Shown piece after piece: positions 49,650 to 58,714 of a stretch of 64,000 nucleotides of DNA. The number at the start of each line of letters is the position of its first letter. Within the stretch, counting starts at the first letter, position 1. Source of the DNA: Lachnospiraceae bacterium KM106-2. Its GTDB lineage: Bacteria; Bacillota; Clostridia; Lachnospirales; Lachnospiraceae. The notes beneath the pieces are model-generated. The model searched no databases. It saw nothing but the letters and a program-made list of their open reading frames with translations, and was not told the origin of the DNA. A program made the position numbers and the translations under genes. The DNA lies in contig AP018794.1 of the NCBI GenBank assembly GCA_009731425.1, forward strand, positions 3,169,960-3,233,959, given 5' to 3'.

Positions 49650-50936
49650 TTAAGCTTCTTTTGCAGCTTCAACAACTAAATCTACTGCTTTTTGAACTGC
49701 AATATCCATCTTCATTGTTTCTTTTTCAGCTTCACCGATCATTTCAGTGATCTTTTCAACTTCCATCTTGTACATTTTAGCCATGTCTTCGATCTCTTTC
49801 TTAACTTCTTCTTCAGAAGCTTCGATATTTTCAGCTTTAACGATTGCTTCTAATACTAATCTGCTTTGGATACGTTTTAAAGCTTGAGGTTTGATGTTTT
49901 CTAAGAATGAATCACGGTTCATTCCTGTGAATTGGAAGTATTGTTCTACTGATAAACCTTGAGCTTGAATTCTTTGAGCAAATTCGTTAGCCATTTGATT
50001 TACTTGTGTTTGAAGCATAGCATCTGGAATTTCCATTGTTGCGTTTTCGATGATCTTTTCAACTACTTGATCTTCTTTAGCAGTTTTAGCTGCTTTTTCT
50101 TTTCTTTCAGTAATTGTTTTCTTAACGTCTTCTTTGTATTCAGCTAAAGTATCGAATTCAGAAACGTCTTGAGCGAAGTCATCGTTTAATTCTGGAAGTT
50201 CTTTTACTTTGATTTCTTTAATTGTTACTTTGAACATAGCAGCTTTTCCTGCTAATTCTTTTGCTTGGTATTCTTCTGGGAAAGTAACGTTAACTTCTAC
50301 TTCTTCACCAATTTTCTTACCAACTAATTGTTCTTCAAATGTATCGATAAATGAGTGACTTCCTAAAGTTAATGGATAATCTGTTCCTTTTCCACCTTCG
50401 AAAGCAACTCCGTCTACAAATCCTTCGAAATCGATAACAGTCATATCTCCATCTTGAGCAGCTCTATCATCTACAGTGATTGTTCTTGCGTTTTGTTCTC
50501 TTGCTTTATCAATTTCAGCATTGATTTCATCTTCAGTTACTTCGATTTCTTGTTTTTCAACTTCGATACCTTTGTAATCACCTAAAGTAACTTCAGGTTT
50601 TACAGCAACTGTTGCAGTAAAGATAAATGATTTACCTTCTTCGATTTGAACAACGTCGATTTCTGGTTGGCTTACGATATCAAGACCACTTTCTTTAGCA
50701 GCTGCTTCATAAGCTGTTGGGATGATTTCGTTAGCAGCATCTTCATAGAACATACCAGCACCATACATTTTTTCGATAATTGCTCTTGGAGCTTTACCTT
50801 TTCTAAATCCTTGGATATTGATCTTACCTTTGTTCTTCTGATATGCTTTATCCATAGCAGCATTAAATTCTTCAGCTGATGCTTCAATTGTAAGCTTCAC
50901 CATATTTTTTTCTAATTTTTCAACTTGTAAACTCAT
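49650..50936 (-). CDS. tig: Trigger factor
   Basis: Ribosome-bound chaperone and prolyl isomerase. The 428-residue protein has the ribosome-binding N-domain (with GFRKGKAPR), the FKBP domain (about 160-245, DFEGFVDG.AFEGGKG) and a helical C-domain. ATG 50936 follows AAGGAGG. It uses a narrow codon set, as expected for high expression. First gene of tig-clpP-clpX. Confidence 0.96.
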   Translation of the reverse strand: MSLQVEKLEKNMVKLTIEASAEEFNAAMDKAYQKNKGKINIQGFRKGKAPRAIIEKMYGAGMFYEDAANEIIPTAYEAAAKESGLDIVSQPEIDVVQIEEGKSFIFTATVAVKPEVTLGDYKGIEVEKQEIEVTEDEINAEIDKAREQNARTITVDDRAAQDGDMTVIDFEGFVDGVAFEGGKGTDYPLTLGSHSFIDTFEEQLVGKKIGEEVEVNVTFPEEYQAKELAGKAAMFKVTIKEIKVKELPELNDDFAQDVSEFDTLAEYKEDVKKTITERKEKAAKTAKEDQVVEKIIENATMEIPDAMLQTQVNQMANEFAQRIQAQGLSVEQYFQFTGMNRDSFLENIKPQALKRIQSRLVLEAIVKAENIEASEEEVKKEIEDMAKMYKMEVEKITEMIGEAEKETMKMDIAVQKAVDLVVEAAKEA

Positions 50937-51075
50937 TTTTTTCCTCCTTAAAGTGTGAACAGATGTCACTTTTTAATTTTTGTTAGGACATTATATATAA
51001 ACCGCCAAATATACGGTCTTCCTGTTATAATACGAACTCAGATATTTGTCCCACTTTACAGTCTGACATTAGTAT

Positions 51076-51085
51076 ATTATAGCAC
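51076..51085 (-). promoter_or_regulatory. Extended -10 promoter before tig
   Basis: Minus strand reads TGCTATAAT (TATAAT at 51081-51076). The -35 is weak; the leader would be ~130 nt. Confidence 0.5.
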
Positions 51086-51141
51086 AGCCCATCTGTAAAT
51101 ACCACAAATATTTTCTTTCATTTTTTTCTTGAATCTGGCTA

Positions 51142-52485
51142 TTATAGGCAATGTCCCTTCTCTTTTATCACCTTAACAACTTCGTCTACGCACTCTTTAC
51201 AAATAGCATCTGTTTTTGCTTCTACCATAACTCGCACAAGAGGCTCTGTACCGCTCTCTCTTAATAAGATTCTTCCTTCGTCACCAAGACGTTCTTCCAC
51301 TCGTTTTGCTGCTACAAGCACATCTTCGTCTTCACGTGCCGCTTTTTTATCTTTTACTCTTACGTTTTCTAATAGCTGTGGGTAAATTGTAATATCCTCA
51401 ATTAATCGACTTAATTTTTGTTTCTTCTCAAGAATAACTTCCATAACCTTGAGTGCTGTTAATACACCATCTCCGGTTGTTGCATGTTTACTGAAAATGA
51501 TATGTCCACTTTGCTCTCCACCAAGAGAATGTCCATAAGTCATCATATTTTCATATACATACTTATCTCCAACAGCAGTTTTTTCATATTTAATACCTTT
51601 TTTGTCAAATGCTTTATATAAGCCCAAATTAGACATAACTGTTGTAACAACAGTATTATTATTTAACTCACCTTTTTCGCTTAAGTAGCATCCACATACA
51701 TAAAGAATCAAGTCTCCATCAATAATATTACCCTTATCATCGACAGCTAAACAACGATCTGCATCACCATCAAAAGCAAATCCAACATCTAAGCCTTTTT
51801 CAATAACAAATTCTTTTAACACATCAATATGAGTTGAACCACAGTTATTATTGATATTTACTCCATTAGGCTGATCATTGATCACATATGTTTTAGCGCC
51901 TAATGCATCAAAAACACCTTTTGCAATAGTAGAAGCACTACCATTCGCGCAGTCTAATCCAATCCTTACATCTTTAAAAGAACGTGTTGCTAATGAGATA
52001 AGGTATCCGATATAACGATGTCTTCCCAAGGAATAATCTACAGTTTTACCAATATGGTCTCTTGTAGCAAATGGAATATCATCAGATTCTGAGTCTATGT
52101 ATTCCTCAATTAATTGCTCTACCTCTGCTTCTAATTTATAACCATTTCCATTAATAACTTTGATTCCATTATCATAATAAGGGTTATGGCTTGCTGAGAT
52201 CATAATACCACAATCAAAATCTTCACTTCTTACAACGTAAGATACACTTGGTGTAGAAGTAACATGTAATAAATATACATCAGCTCCACTTGCTGTTAAT
52301 CCAGCCACTAAAGAATATTCAAACATATAGCTTGATCTTCTAGTATCTTTTCCGATTACGACCTTTGCTTTATGATCTTTTCCAAAATAATTTCCTAAAA
52401 AACGACCTACTTTATATGCATGCTCAACATTTAACACTACATTAGCTTCTCCACGAAATCCATCTGTTCCAAAATATTTGCCCAT
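51142..52485 (-). CDS. glmM: Phosphoglucosamine mutase
   Basis: Converts glucosamine 6-phosphate to glucosamine 1-phosphate for peptidoglycan. The 447-residue protein begins YFGTDGFRG; the phosphoserine loop is ISASHNP (Ser99), metal loop DGDADR, sugar loop GGEQSGH and phosphate loop RESGTEP. Complete. Lies between SASP and tig genes, probably monocistronic. Confidence 0.95.
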   Translation of the reverse strand: MGKYFGTDGFRGEANVVLNVEHAYKVGRFLGNYFGKDHKAKVVIGKDTRRSSYMFEYSLVAGLTASGADVYLLHVTSTPSVSYVVRSEDFDCGIMISASHNPYYDNGIKVINGNGYKLEAEVEQLIEEYIDSESDDIPFATRDHIGKTVDYSLGRHRYIGYLISLATRSFKDVRIGLDCANGSASTIAKGVFDALGAKTYVINDQPNGVNINNNCGSTHIDVLKEFVIEKGLDVGFAFDGDADRCLAVDDKGNIIDGDLILYVCGCYLSEKGELNNNTVVTTVMSNLGLYKAFDKKGIKYEKTAVGDKYVYENMMTYGHSLGGEQSGHIIFSKHATTGDGVLTALKVMEVILEKKQKLSRLIEDITIYPQLLENVRVKDKKAAREDEDVLVAAKRVEERLGDEGRILLRESGTEPLVRVMVEAKTDAICKECVDEVVKVIKEKGHCL

Positions 52486-52604
52486 AACATACTCCTTTTC
52501 TATTTATATAAATATTAATTTTCTAATCATACGATTGTCCAAAACATTTTTATTGTAACATAAGTAAAATTATTTGTGAATAGAAATGCCCATTTTAGGC
52601 AATA

Positions 52605-52693
52605 AAAAACATCATCTTATATCTACGACTCATCTAACCCAAAGAACCTAAGCTTCAAATTGATCCGAACCATATCTACACGATGATGTTTTT
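52605..52693. terminator. Long-armed hairpin after the SASP gene
   Basis: AAAAAACATCATC (52604-52616) pairs with GATGATGTTTTT (52682-52693). The ~65-nt interior contains the word ATATCTAC twice in direct orientation. Longer than a usual terminator. Confidence 0.6.
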
Positions 52694-52735
52694 ACCACGC
52701 TATTTAATTATCTCGCCATTATCACTTTTTCAAAA

Positions 52736-52960
52736 CTATTTAGATTGTCCACCTGAAAGTTTTTCTTCGTAACTACGAATCATTTGTCTAACCATTTCTC
52801 CGCCAACAGAACCGTTCTGTGCACTAGTTAGGTCTCCGTTATAGCCTGCTTTTAAAGGTACTCCTAATTCAGAAGCAACCTCCATTTTGAAGCGGTCTAA
52901 AGCTTCTCTAGCTTGTGGTACTTCTACTCTGTTAGATCCTGAACTGTTATTGTTTGACAT
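52736..52960 (-). CDS. Alpha/beta-type small acid-soluble spore protein
   Basis: Coats and protects spore DNA. The 74-residue protein has the GPR protease site EVASE (27-31, as MEVASELGV) and the conserved C-terminal GSVGGEMVRQMIRSYEE. ATG 52960 gives proper spacing from GGAGGTG, while ATG 52966 is too close. Expected to be under forespore sigma-G, but a convincing sigma-G promoter was not found by eye. Confidence 0.95.
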   Translation of the reverse strand: MSNNNSSGSNRVEVPQAREALDRFKMEVASELGVPLKAGYNGDLTSAQNGSVGGEMVRQMIRSYEEKLSGGQSK

Positions 52961-53173
52961 GTTCATACACCTCCATGAATTTGAAATAGTTTTGAATCGT
53001 TGACTAGACTTGCAAAGACTTGCTTTGCCGTTTCTAAGATAAATTTTGGTTTATTTATCTTAATCCTATTGTGTGTAATATTTCAGAAAATATTATGGTA
53101 ATTAGTGGATGATAGCCGTTTCATATTTCGTGCAAACAAGCATATACTTATAAAAACTAATATGGTGGATAAA

Positions 53174-54466
53174 ATGGAATTGCTAAAAAATTTAAATTCA
53201 TTTATTTGGGGAATTCCGATGCTTTTATTATTACTAGGGACTCACCTTTTCTTCACAATTCGTCTTAAGTTCATTCAAAAGCATGTCTTTACAGGCATAC
53301 GCAATTCTATCAAGTCAGAAACAGAAGGACATGGTGAACAATCTGGTTTTGCTGCTCTTGCTACTACTCTTGCAGCTACACTTGGAACCGGTAATATCAT
53401 TGGCGTATCAACTGCCATTGCCTTAGGTGGTCCAGGCGCTATATTCTGGTGCTGGCTTACTGGTATTCTTGGAATGGCCACCACATATGCCGAAAGTTAT
53501 CTCAGTATTCTCTTTCGTCAAAAAAAACAGAACGGGTCCTATGTTGGCGGTCCTATGTATCTCTTAGAATATGGTTTACATAATCGCCTTTTAGCAGTTT
53601 TTTATGCCAGTTGTACCCTAGTCGCATCCTTTGGTGTAGGATGTACTACACAATCCAATGCAATCACAAGCACCACTTCTACTCTATGGCACCTATCTCC
53701 TAAATTAGTCGGTTTCCTAGTTGCCATTCCTGTAGGACTTGTAATTTTAGGAGGGATTAAATCCATTGGGCGGATCTGTACCAAATTAGTACCTGCTATG
53801 GGGCTGTTCTACATTATTGGATGCATTACTATTCTAGTATTAAACTCCGAATATATTCTTCACGCAATTACAGTCATCTTTACTAGTGTCTTCACCTCTT
53901 CTAGTCTAGCAGGAGGTGTAATTGGCGGTACAATACAGACAGCAGCACGCTACGGAATTGCAAGAGGACTCTTCACTAACGAAGCTGGACTGGGTTCTGC
54001 TGGTATTGCAGCTGCCAGCGCCATCACAAAAGATCCCAAACGCCAATCACTGATCTCTATGACAGCAACATTCTGGGATACGGTAGTAATGTGTGCCATC
54101 ACTGGACTTGTAATCATCACAAATATGCTTAAAAATCCTCAATCAATTCTAAAATATACAAGCGGCGAATTAACAACAGCGGCATTTGAATCGATTCCAA
54201 ATGGGGAGTTCTTACTTGGTATTTCTATTATATGTTTTGCGATTGCCACACTACTTGGCTGGTCTTACTTCGGTGAACAGGCTACCATATATCTTTATGG
54301 CCAGAAGAACCTTAAATACTATCAGCTTGCCTATATCGTTATGATCTATATTGGCGCTGTTATGAATCTGGATCTAGTCTGGGAATTAACTGACTTTATC
54401 AATGCCTTTATGGCTATTCCTTGTATTTATGCACTGATTCGCCTCTCAAAGCACATTCAGACATAA
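53174..54466 (+). CDS. Sodium:alanine symporter, AGCS family
   Basis: Na+-driven importer of alanine or glycine. A 430-residue membrane protein with ~10 segments and the signatures ATLAATLGTGNIIGVSTAI and NEAGLGSAGIAAASA. The frame is open from a GTG at 53105, but MELLKNLNSFIWG at 53174 matches the usual N-terminus and has GGTGGAT upstream. Stop overlaps a stub of the dispersed repeat. Confidence 0.92.
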   Translation: MELLKNLNSFIWGIPMLLLLLGTHLFFTIRLKFIQKHVFTGIRNSIKSETEGHGEQSGFAALATTLAATLGTGNIIGVSTAIALGGPGAIFWCWLTGILGMATTYAESYLSILFRQKKQNGSYVGGPMYLLEYGLHNRLLAVFYASCTLVASFGVGCTTQSNAITSTTSTLWHLSPKLVGFLVAIPVGLVILGGIKSIGRICTKLVPAMGLFYIIGCITILVLNSEYILHAITVIFTSVFTSSSLAGGVIGGTIQTAARYGIARGLFTNEAGLGSAGIAAASAITKDPKRQSLISMTATFWDTVVMCAITGLVIITNMLKNPQSILKYTSGELTTAAFESIPNGEFLLGISIICFAIATLLGWSYFGEQATIYLYGQKNLKYYQLAYIVMIYIGAVMNLDLVWELTDFINAFMAIPCIYALIRLSKHIQT

Positions 54467-54495
54467 GAACAAAGAGTTTCGCGAACTTTTCTATC
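54463..54495. repeat. Stub of the dispersed intergenic repeat
   Basis: ATAAGAACAAAGAGTT followed by a short TTCGCGAA palindrome matches the beginning of the copies at 21339 and 34087; the rest of the unit is missing. It overlaps the symporter stop codon. Confidence 0.55.
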
Positions 54496-54504
54496 AATTA
54501 AAAA

Positions 54505-54546
54505 GTCATAGTAGACAGTCTTCATCTTTATACTGTCTACTATGAC
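54505..54546. terminator. Bidirectional terminator
   Basis: A 15-base arm (54505-54519) pairs perfectly with 54532-54546; key bases GTCATAGTAGACAGT. Confidence 0.85.
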
Positions 54547-54557
54547 TCTCATTTATT

Positions 54558-55106
54558 CTATAAATAAATAATATCTTCTTTAATTTTACGAGCTGTCTCT
54601 TGTCCTTTAAACTGAGCGATAATCTCTGATGCAAATTCGATTGCAGTTCCTAAACCTCTACTTGTAATAACATGATTATCTATCACTACTTTATCCTTAA
54701 CTACTTCTGCACCTTGAAGTTTGTCTTCAAAACCAGGATAACAAGTTGCTTTTCTTCCCTGTAGTATGCCGTTCATTCCAAGCACACTTGGAGCTGCGCA
54801 GATTGCTGCGATCCATTTACCTTGCTTTTCAAACTCTTTCAGCTTAGTAACTAATGGCTCATGCTTTCCAAGAGTTTTTGTTCCTGGCATCCCCCCTGGT
54901 AAAACAAGCATGTCCGCTTCATCCATATGAACTTCTTCATAAATCTTGTCTGCTGTTACCACGATTCCATGAGCTCCCATAACCTCAATTGTATCAGTTA
55001 CCGAAATCATAGTTACATCAATTTCTGCTCTTCTTAGTAGATCAACAACGGTCAGACCCTCGATTTCTTCAAAGCCGTCTGCCAAAAACACAAAAACTTT
55101 AGACAT
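54558..55106 (-). CDS. DJ-1/PfpI family protein
   Basis: A 182-residue class I glutamine-amidotransferase-like protein. The nucleophile elbow AAICAAPSVLG holds Cys103, and an N-terminal FLADGFEEIEG supplies the glutamate that activates it, as in DJ-1/YajL. Deglycase, holdase or stress roles have been proposed for the family; the true substrate is unclear. ATG 55106 follows GGAGGAAAG. Monocistronic. Confidence 0.9.
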   Translation of the reverse strand: MSKVFVFLADGFEEIEGLTVVDLLRRAEIDVTMISVTDTIEVMGAHGIVVTADKIYEEVHMDEADMLVLPGGMPGTKTLGKHEPLVTKLKEFEKQGKWIAAICAAPSVLGMNGILQGRKATCYPGFEDKLQGAEVVKDKVVIDNHVITSRGLGTAIEFASEIIAQFKGQETARKIKEDIIYL

Positions 55107-55174
55107 TCTCTTTCCTCCAAACAAATCATTTGCATGTATATTTAGTTAATATTTTCATTATAGCACTGACACAT

Positions 55175-55214
55175 AAAAAAAGCCATATATCACTTTTCAT
55201 GATATATGGCTTTT
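55175..55214 (-). terminator. Terminator after the lipoprotein gene
   Basis: GCCATATATCA (55182-55192) pairs with TGATATATGGC (55200-55210); T-run on the minus strand. Confidence 0.85.
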
Positions 55215-55222
55215 CACTTTGA

Positions 55223-56320
55223 CTAGTTAGTACCTGTTCCTTGGAAAGAACCAAGTAAAGACTGCATTGTAGTCATTAATTCATCTAATGTCATAATGTC
55301 TGTTGGTGCAGTAACTTTCTTTTCTGTTTTCTCAGAAATACTGTATTTAGCACCTACTTCCATTGATTCAGACTCATGTTTCATATTAAATTTTACATTT
55401 TCATCAACCTTATAACTACCTTTCTTTCCAGTAGTTGTAATATCAATGTTAAAGCTTCCTGTTGTCTTACTTGAATCAGCCTTAATTGCTACGGCTGCTT
55501 TCTTTAATGACTTCTTAATATCTGCAATATTTTCTGATTTCTTTGTTTTCAACTCTGAAATTGAAGTAGAAGAAGTATTTGTCTTCTCAGCTATTTTCAA
55601 GAAACCATCGTAATATTTTTCAAGATCTAACTTACTTACATTTTGAAGAAATTCAGGTAAATTCTCTTTTGTAAGACTAATAGATAATTTGTCACCATCA
55701 TTTGTAATAACAGTAGGTTTTACACCTTTTGCTGCCTGGTCAATTGCTTTTGCGATTTCCTGAGCAAATTCTTCATATTCTTTTACTGTATCTTCCGTAG
55801 GCATATTTACAGATGCTGATGCATCTACACCTGACATACTTGCGTATTTTTCAATATCAGATTTAGAAATCTTTAAGTATTCTTTATCTGCTGGTACAAA
55901 GCTTGCATACATTGAAAGCTGAGAAATACCAGATACAAATTCTTTGATCTTCTTCATATTGATATAAATAGTATCGTTATCAACAATTAGGTTAGTAACA
56001 TCTTTATAGTTACCATCGCCTAAGTTATATGCGATATTTACATCACATTTTGTTTCGCTCTCAACAACACCGCTTAATTTAACGTTAAATCCTTTTTTCA
56101 AAACTTCAGCCATCATTTGAGAAGTTGCATCAGTTGAACTTGTAGATGATACATTCATCTTTAGGTTCATTTCCATTGAAAATTCCCCTGATTTAATATC
56201 TTGTAATTGTTTTTGAGTGTCTGCTAAAGAAGCCGTACTTCCCTTTTCTTTTGATCCGCATCCTACAAGTCCTAAGACCATTGTTAAAACAAGTAGAAAT
56301 GAGATAATTCTCTTCTTCAT
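55223..56320 (-). CDS. Lipoprotein of unknown function, 365 aa
   Basis: Signal peptide with lipobox LVGC (Cys21 lipidated), then a Ser/Thr-rich mature part. The alternating pattern (beta-rich runs such as TIYINMKKI and KLSISLTKEN, and Lys-rich stretches) suggests a LolA/LppX-like lipid-binding fold, but this is inference. Not recognised as a named family. GGGAGG precedes the ATG. Two palindromic sites and a TTGACA lie upstream, hinting at regulation. Confidence 0.82.
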   Translation of the reverse strand: MKKRIISFLLVLTMVLGLVGCGSKEKGSTASLADTQKQLQDIKSGEFSMEMNLKMNVSSTSSTDATSQMMAEVLKKGFNVKLSGVVESETKCDVNIAYNLGDGNYKDVTNLIVDNDTIYINMKKIKEFVSGISQLSMYASFVPADKEYLKISKSDIEKYASMSGVDASASVNMPTEDTVKEYEEFAQEIAKAIDQAAKGVKPTVITNDGDKLSISLTKENLPEFLQNVSKLDLEKYYDGFLKIAEKTNTSSTSISELKTKKSENIADIKKSLKKAAVAIKADSSKTTGSFNIDITTTGKKGSYKVDENVKFNMKHESESMEVGAKYSISEKTEKKVTAPTDIMTLDELMTTMQSLLGSFQGTGTN

Positions 56321-56370
56321 AAATATCCTCCCTATTTTTTTATTACTATTTTGCTCCCCTTAACACGAAT

Positions 56371-56428
56371 TGTCAATTTTTTCTTATTGTTAACCAATAA
56401 GTTCTTAATATGTACATTGTTAAACAAT
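56371..56428 (-). promoter_or_regulatory. Promoter -35 and paired palindromes upstream of the lipoprotein
   Basis: Minus-strand TTGACA at 56376-56371. Two related palindromic sites with core ATTGTTAA-CAAT lie at 56383-56401 and 56416-56428, roughly three helical turns apart, so a dimeric regulator is possible. Confidence 0.5.
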
Positions 56429-56490
56429 AATATGTGTCATGCAAAGTGAGACTATCCCCTTCATGGAAATTTTATACATTGCTTTTCCAT

Positions 56491-56530
56491 AAAGAAAAAA
56501 ACCTTGTAAATTTCCTTTACAAGGTTTTTT
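56491..56530 (-). terminator. tRNA operon terminator
   Basis: AACCTTGTAAA (56500-56510) pairs with TTTACAAGGTT (56516-56526), with a T-run on the minus strand. Confidence 0.85.
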
Positions 56531-56532
56531 AA

Positions 56533-56607
56533 TCGGGGTGACAGGATTCGAACCTGCGACCTCTTGATCCCAAATCAAGCGCTCTAGCCAAGCTGAGCCA
56601 CACCCCG
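56533..56607 (-). tRNA. tRNA-Pro(TGG), copy 1
   Basis: Anticodon loop TTTGGGA with arms CTTGA/TCAAG; acceptor CGGGGTG/CACCCCG; no encoded CCA. Last of eight tRNAs in one operon. Nearly identical to the copy at 57304 except for the anticodon stem. Confidence 0.95.
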
Positions 56608-56722
56608 ACATTTTTAAAGTAGAATCTAATACGTAGGTATTATATGCGATTCATTTCAAAATGTCAACACATAATCAATTTGCATATCTATTTTCAAAGC
56701 ACAATACTTTAAAAAAAGAAAA

Positions 56723-56803
56723 TGCGGATGACAGGAATCGAACCTGCACGGTTATCCCACTAGATCCTAAGTCTAGCGCGTCTGCCAGTTCCGCCACATC
56801 CGC
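56723..56803 (-). tRNA. tRNA-Leu(TAG)
   Basis: Class II tRNA with a variable arm; anticodon loop CTTAGGA between CTAGA and TCTAG; acceptor GCGGATG/CATCCGC. Confidence 0.93.
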
Positions 56804-56832
56804 ATAAATCAACAATATAAATTGTGATTCAA

Positions 56833-56905
56833 TGAGACATCGGGGATTCGAACCCCGGACAACTTGATTAAAAGTCAAGTGCTCTACCAACTGAGCTAAT
56901 ATCCC
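56833..56905 (-). tRNA. tRNA-Lys(TTT)
   Basis: Anticodon loop CTTTTAA between CTTGA and TCAAG; acceptor GGGATAT with a wobble-containing 3' strand. Confidence 0.93.
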
Positions 56906-56932
56906 ATTTATTAGTAGTACAACAAGTACTAA

Positions 56933-57004
56933 CTGGGCTAGCTGGATTCGAACCAGCGACTGCAGCAGTCAAAGTGCTGTGCCTTACCGCTTGGCGATAG
57001 CCCA
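56933..57004 (-). tRNA. tRNA-Gln(TTG)
   Basis: Anticodon loop CTTTGAC between CAGCA and TGCTG; acceptor TGGGCTA/TAGCCCA. Confidence 0.93.
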
Positions 57005-57027
57005 AAGCTTGTTTCTTTAAGAAACAG

Positions 57028-57102
57028 GGTGGATAAAGGGATTCGAACCCTTGGCCTCCAGAGCCACAATCTGGCGCGCTAACCAACTGCGCTATACCCA
57101 CC
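57028..57102 (-). tRNA. tRNA-His(GTG)
   Basis: Anticodon loop TTGTGGC between CCAGA and TCTGG. The extra 5' G (G-1) is encoded, pairing with discriminator C, as expected for bacterial tRNA-His. Confidence 0.93.
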
Positions 57103-57131
57103 ATAAAACGTTTTTAACTTATTCAGTTAAA

Positions 57132-57205
<74 letters not shown>

Positions 57206-57227
57206 ACATCCAACATTTTCATGTTGA

Positions 57228-57298
57228 AGCGGGTGATGGGAATCGAACCCACGTATCTAGCTTGGAAGGCTAGTGTTCTACCATTGAACTACACCCGC
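57228..57298 (-). tRNA. tRNA-Gly(TCC)
   Basis: Anticodon loop CTTCCAA between CTAGC and GCTAG; acceptor GCGGGTG/CACCCGC. Confidence 0.93.
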
Positions 57299-57303
57299 AT
57301 AAG

Positions 57304-57378
57304 TCGGGGTGACAGGATTCGAACCTGCGACCTCCTGGTCCCAAACCAGGCGCTCTAGCCAAGCTGAGCCACACCCCG
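57304..57378 (-). tRNA. tRNA-Pro(TGG), copy 2
   Basis: Same as copy 1 apart from anticodon stem CCTGG/CCAGG instead of CTTGA/TCAAG. First tRNA of the operon. Confidence 0.95.
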
Positions 57379-57462
57379 AGATACTAAATAATTTCTCTCG
57401 TATTCACGAACTTAATGTCGTATTCTGTATTTTCTTTTCGTCTCATCCGTGACGCAAGAATT

Positions 57463-57491
57463 ATTATAGTACATATAAAAGAGAATGTCAA
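57463..57491 (-). promoter_or_regulatory. Promoter of the eight-tRNA operon
   Basis: Minus strand: perfect TTGACA (57491-57486), 17-bp spacer, TATAAT (57468-57463). Confidence 0.9.
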
Positions 57492-57611
57492 CAACTTTTT
57501 TTAATTTTTTTTAATATTTTTTATTTTGTTTAAAAAATATGCAAAAGACCTACAATTTGCTGTCTTTCACCTTATCTTCACCACTAGTATAACCGTTATT
57601 CCGACGCTTTA

Positions 57612-58091
57612 TTACAAATAATTTAAATTAAAATGCATGATACCCTTACGATCGATTTCTAAAATTCCGTAAGACGGTACCCTGCCATCCTGTCTTGGTA
57701 ACGTAACACTTCCCGGATTCATAACTGTAACATCACCACTTTGGGATAAATAAGGAATATGAGTATGACCATACAACGCAATCGTTGCACCATGCTCTCT
57801 TGCCGCTTCCTTTAGCTGCTCCGTTCCATAGTAGACTCCATATCTATGACCATGTGTTATAAAAATACGATAGTCGCCAATTTCAATCACTTTTTCCTTA
57901 GGCAGTTTACTGAAATAATCATTATTTCCCGCTACCATCTCTGTTTTACAGCCTGCAATTAACTCAATTTCATCCTCATACTCTTCAATATCCCCCAAAT
58001 GAATCAATAAATCGATAGGACTCACTTTATCAATGATCCTATTTAGATTCGTATTTCTTCCATGAGAATCACTTACGACTAATATCTTCAC
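57612..58091 (-). CDS. Metallophosphoesterase, YfcE/MJ0936 family
   Basis: A 159-residue dimetal phosphodiesterase with all motifs intact: DSHG, HLGDIE, GNND, THGH and GHTH. The exact substrate of this subgroup is not assigned; family members hydrolyse phosphodiesters. Last gene of the operon that starts at 60890, 15 bp after rdgB. A weak hairpin (57543-57567) may terminate. Confidence 0.92.
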   Translation of the reverse strand: MKILVVSDSHGRNTNLNRIIDKVSPIDLLIHLGDIEEYEDEIELIAGCKTEMVAGNNDYFSKLPKEKVIEIGDYRIFITHGHRYGVYYGTEQLKEAAREHGATIALYGHTHIPYLSQSGDVTVMNPGSVTLPRQDGRVPSYGILEIDRKGIMHFNLNYL

Positions 58092-58106
58092 TGATTCATT
58101 TCCTCC

Positions 58107-58697
58107 TTAAAGCGAACGCAATCTCTCTTTCATTTCTCTTAATGCTTTTCCTCTATGACTAATCTTATTCTTCTGTTCCAATGACAACTCTGCTGAAGAA
58201 CATTCAAATTCTGGTACAAAAAAGATTGGATCATAGCCAAAACCATTCTCACCCTTTTCTTCGTATCCGATCAAACCTTCAATTGTTCCTCTAGTAGTCA
58301 TCTCTCTGCCATCTGGACAAACACAAGCGATCGCACATACAAATCTCGCACTTCTTTCATTCCCTTTAGCATCTTTCAATAATTCGATAATATGATTATT
58401 CTTAACTGTATATGGTGTATCCTCTCCCATATATCTTGCTGAATAGATTCCAGGAGCCTTATCAAGATAATCGACTTCCAGACCAGAATCATCTGCTAAA
58501 ACAATCTCTCCAGTCAGTTCCATTAACGTTCTTGCCTTTATTAACGCATTTTCTTCAAATGTCTGACCATTTTCATCAATATCGACATCAAGATTTAAGT
58601 CTTTAATTGATAAAACTTCATAATCGAGATCGGCAAGGATCATCTTAACTTCCTTCAATTTTCCTTGATTTCCTGTCGCAAATACTATTTTCTTCAT
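58107..58697 (-). CDS. rdgB: XTP/dITP diphosphatase (RdgB/HAM1)
   Basis: Hydrolyses non-canonical purine triphosphates (XTP, dITP) to monophosphates, cleaning the nucleotide pool. The 196-residue protein has FATGNQGKLKEV, catalytic DDSGLEVDYL and ISHRGKALREM. Between the amidase gene (17 bp) and the phosphoesterase gene (15 bp). Confidence 0.95.
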   Translation of the reverse strand: MKKIVFATGNQGKLKEVKMILADLDYEVLSIKDLNLDVDIDENGQTFEENALIKARTLMELTGEIVLADDSGLEVDYLDKAPGIYSARYMGEDTPYTVKNNHIIELLKDAKGNERSARFVCAIACVCPDGREMTTRGTIEGLIGYEEKGENGFGYDPIFFVPEFECSSAELSLEQKNKISHRGKALREMKERLRSL

Positions 58698-58714
58698 TTT
58701 TCTGGCTCCTTTTC

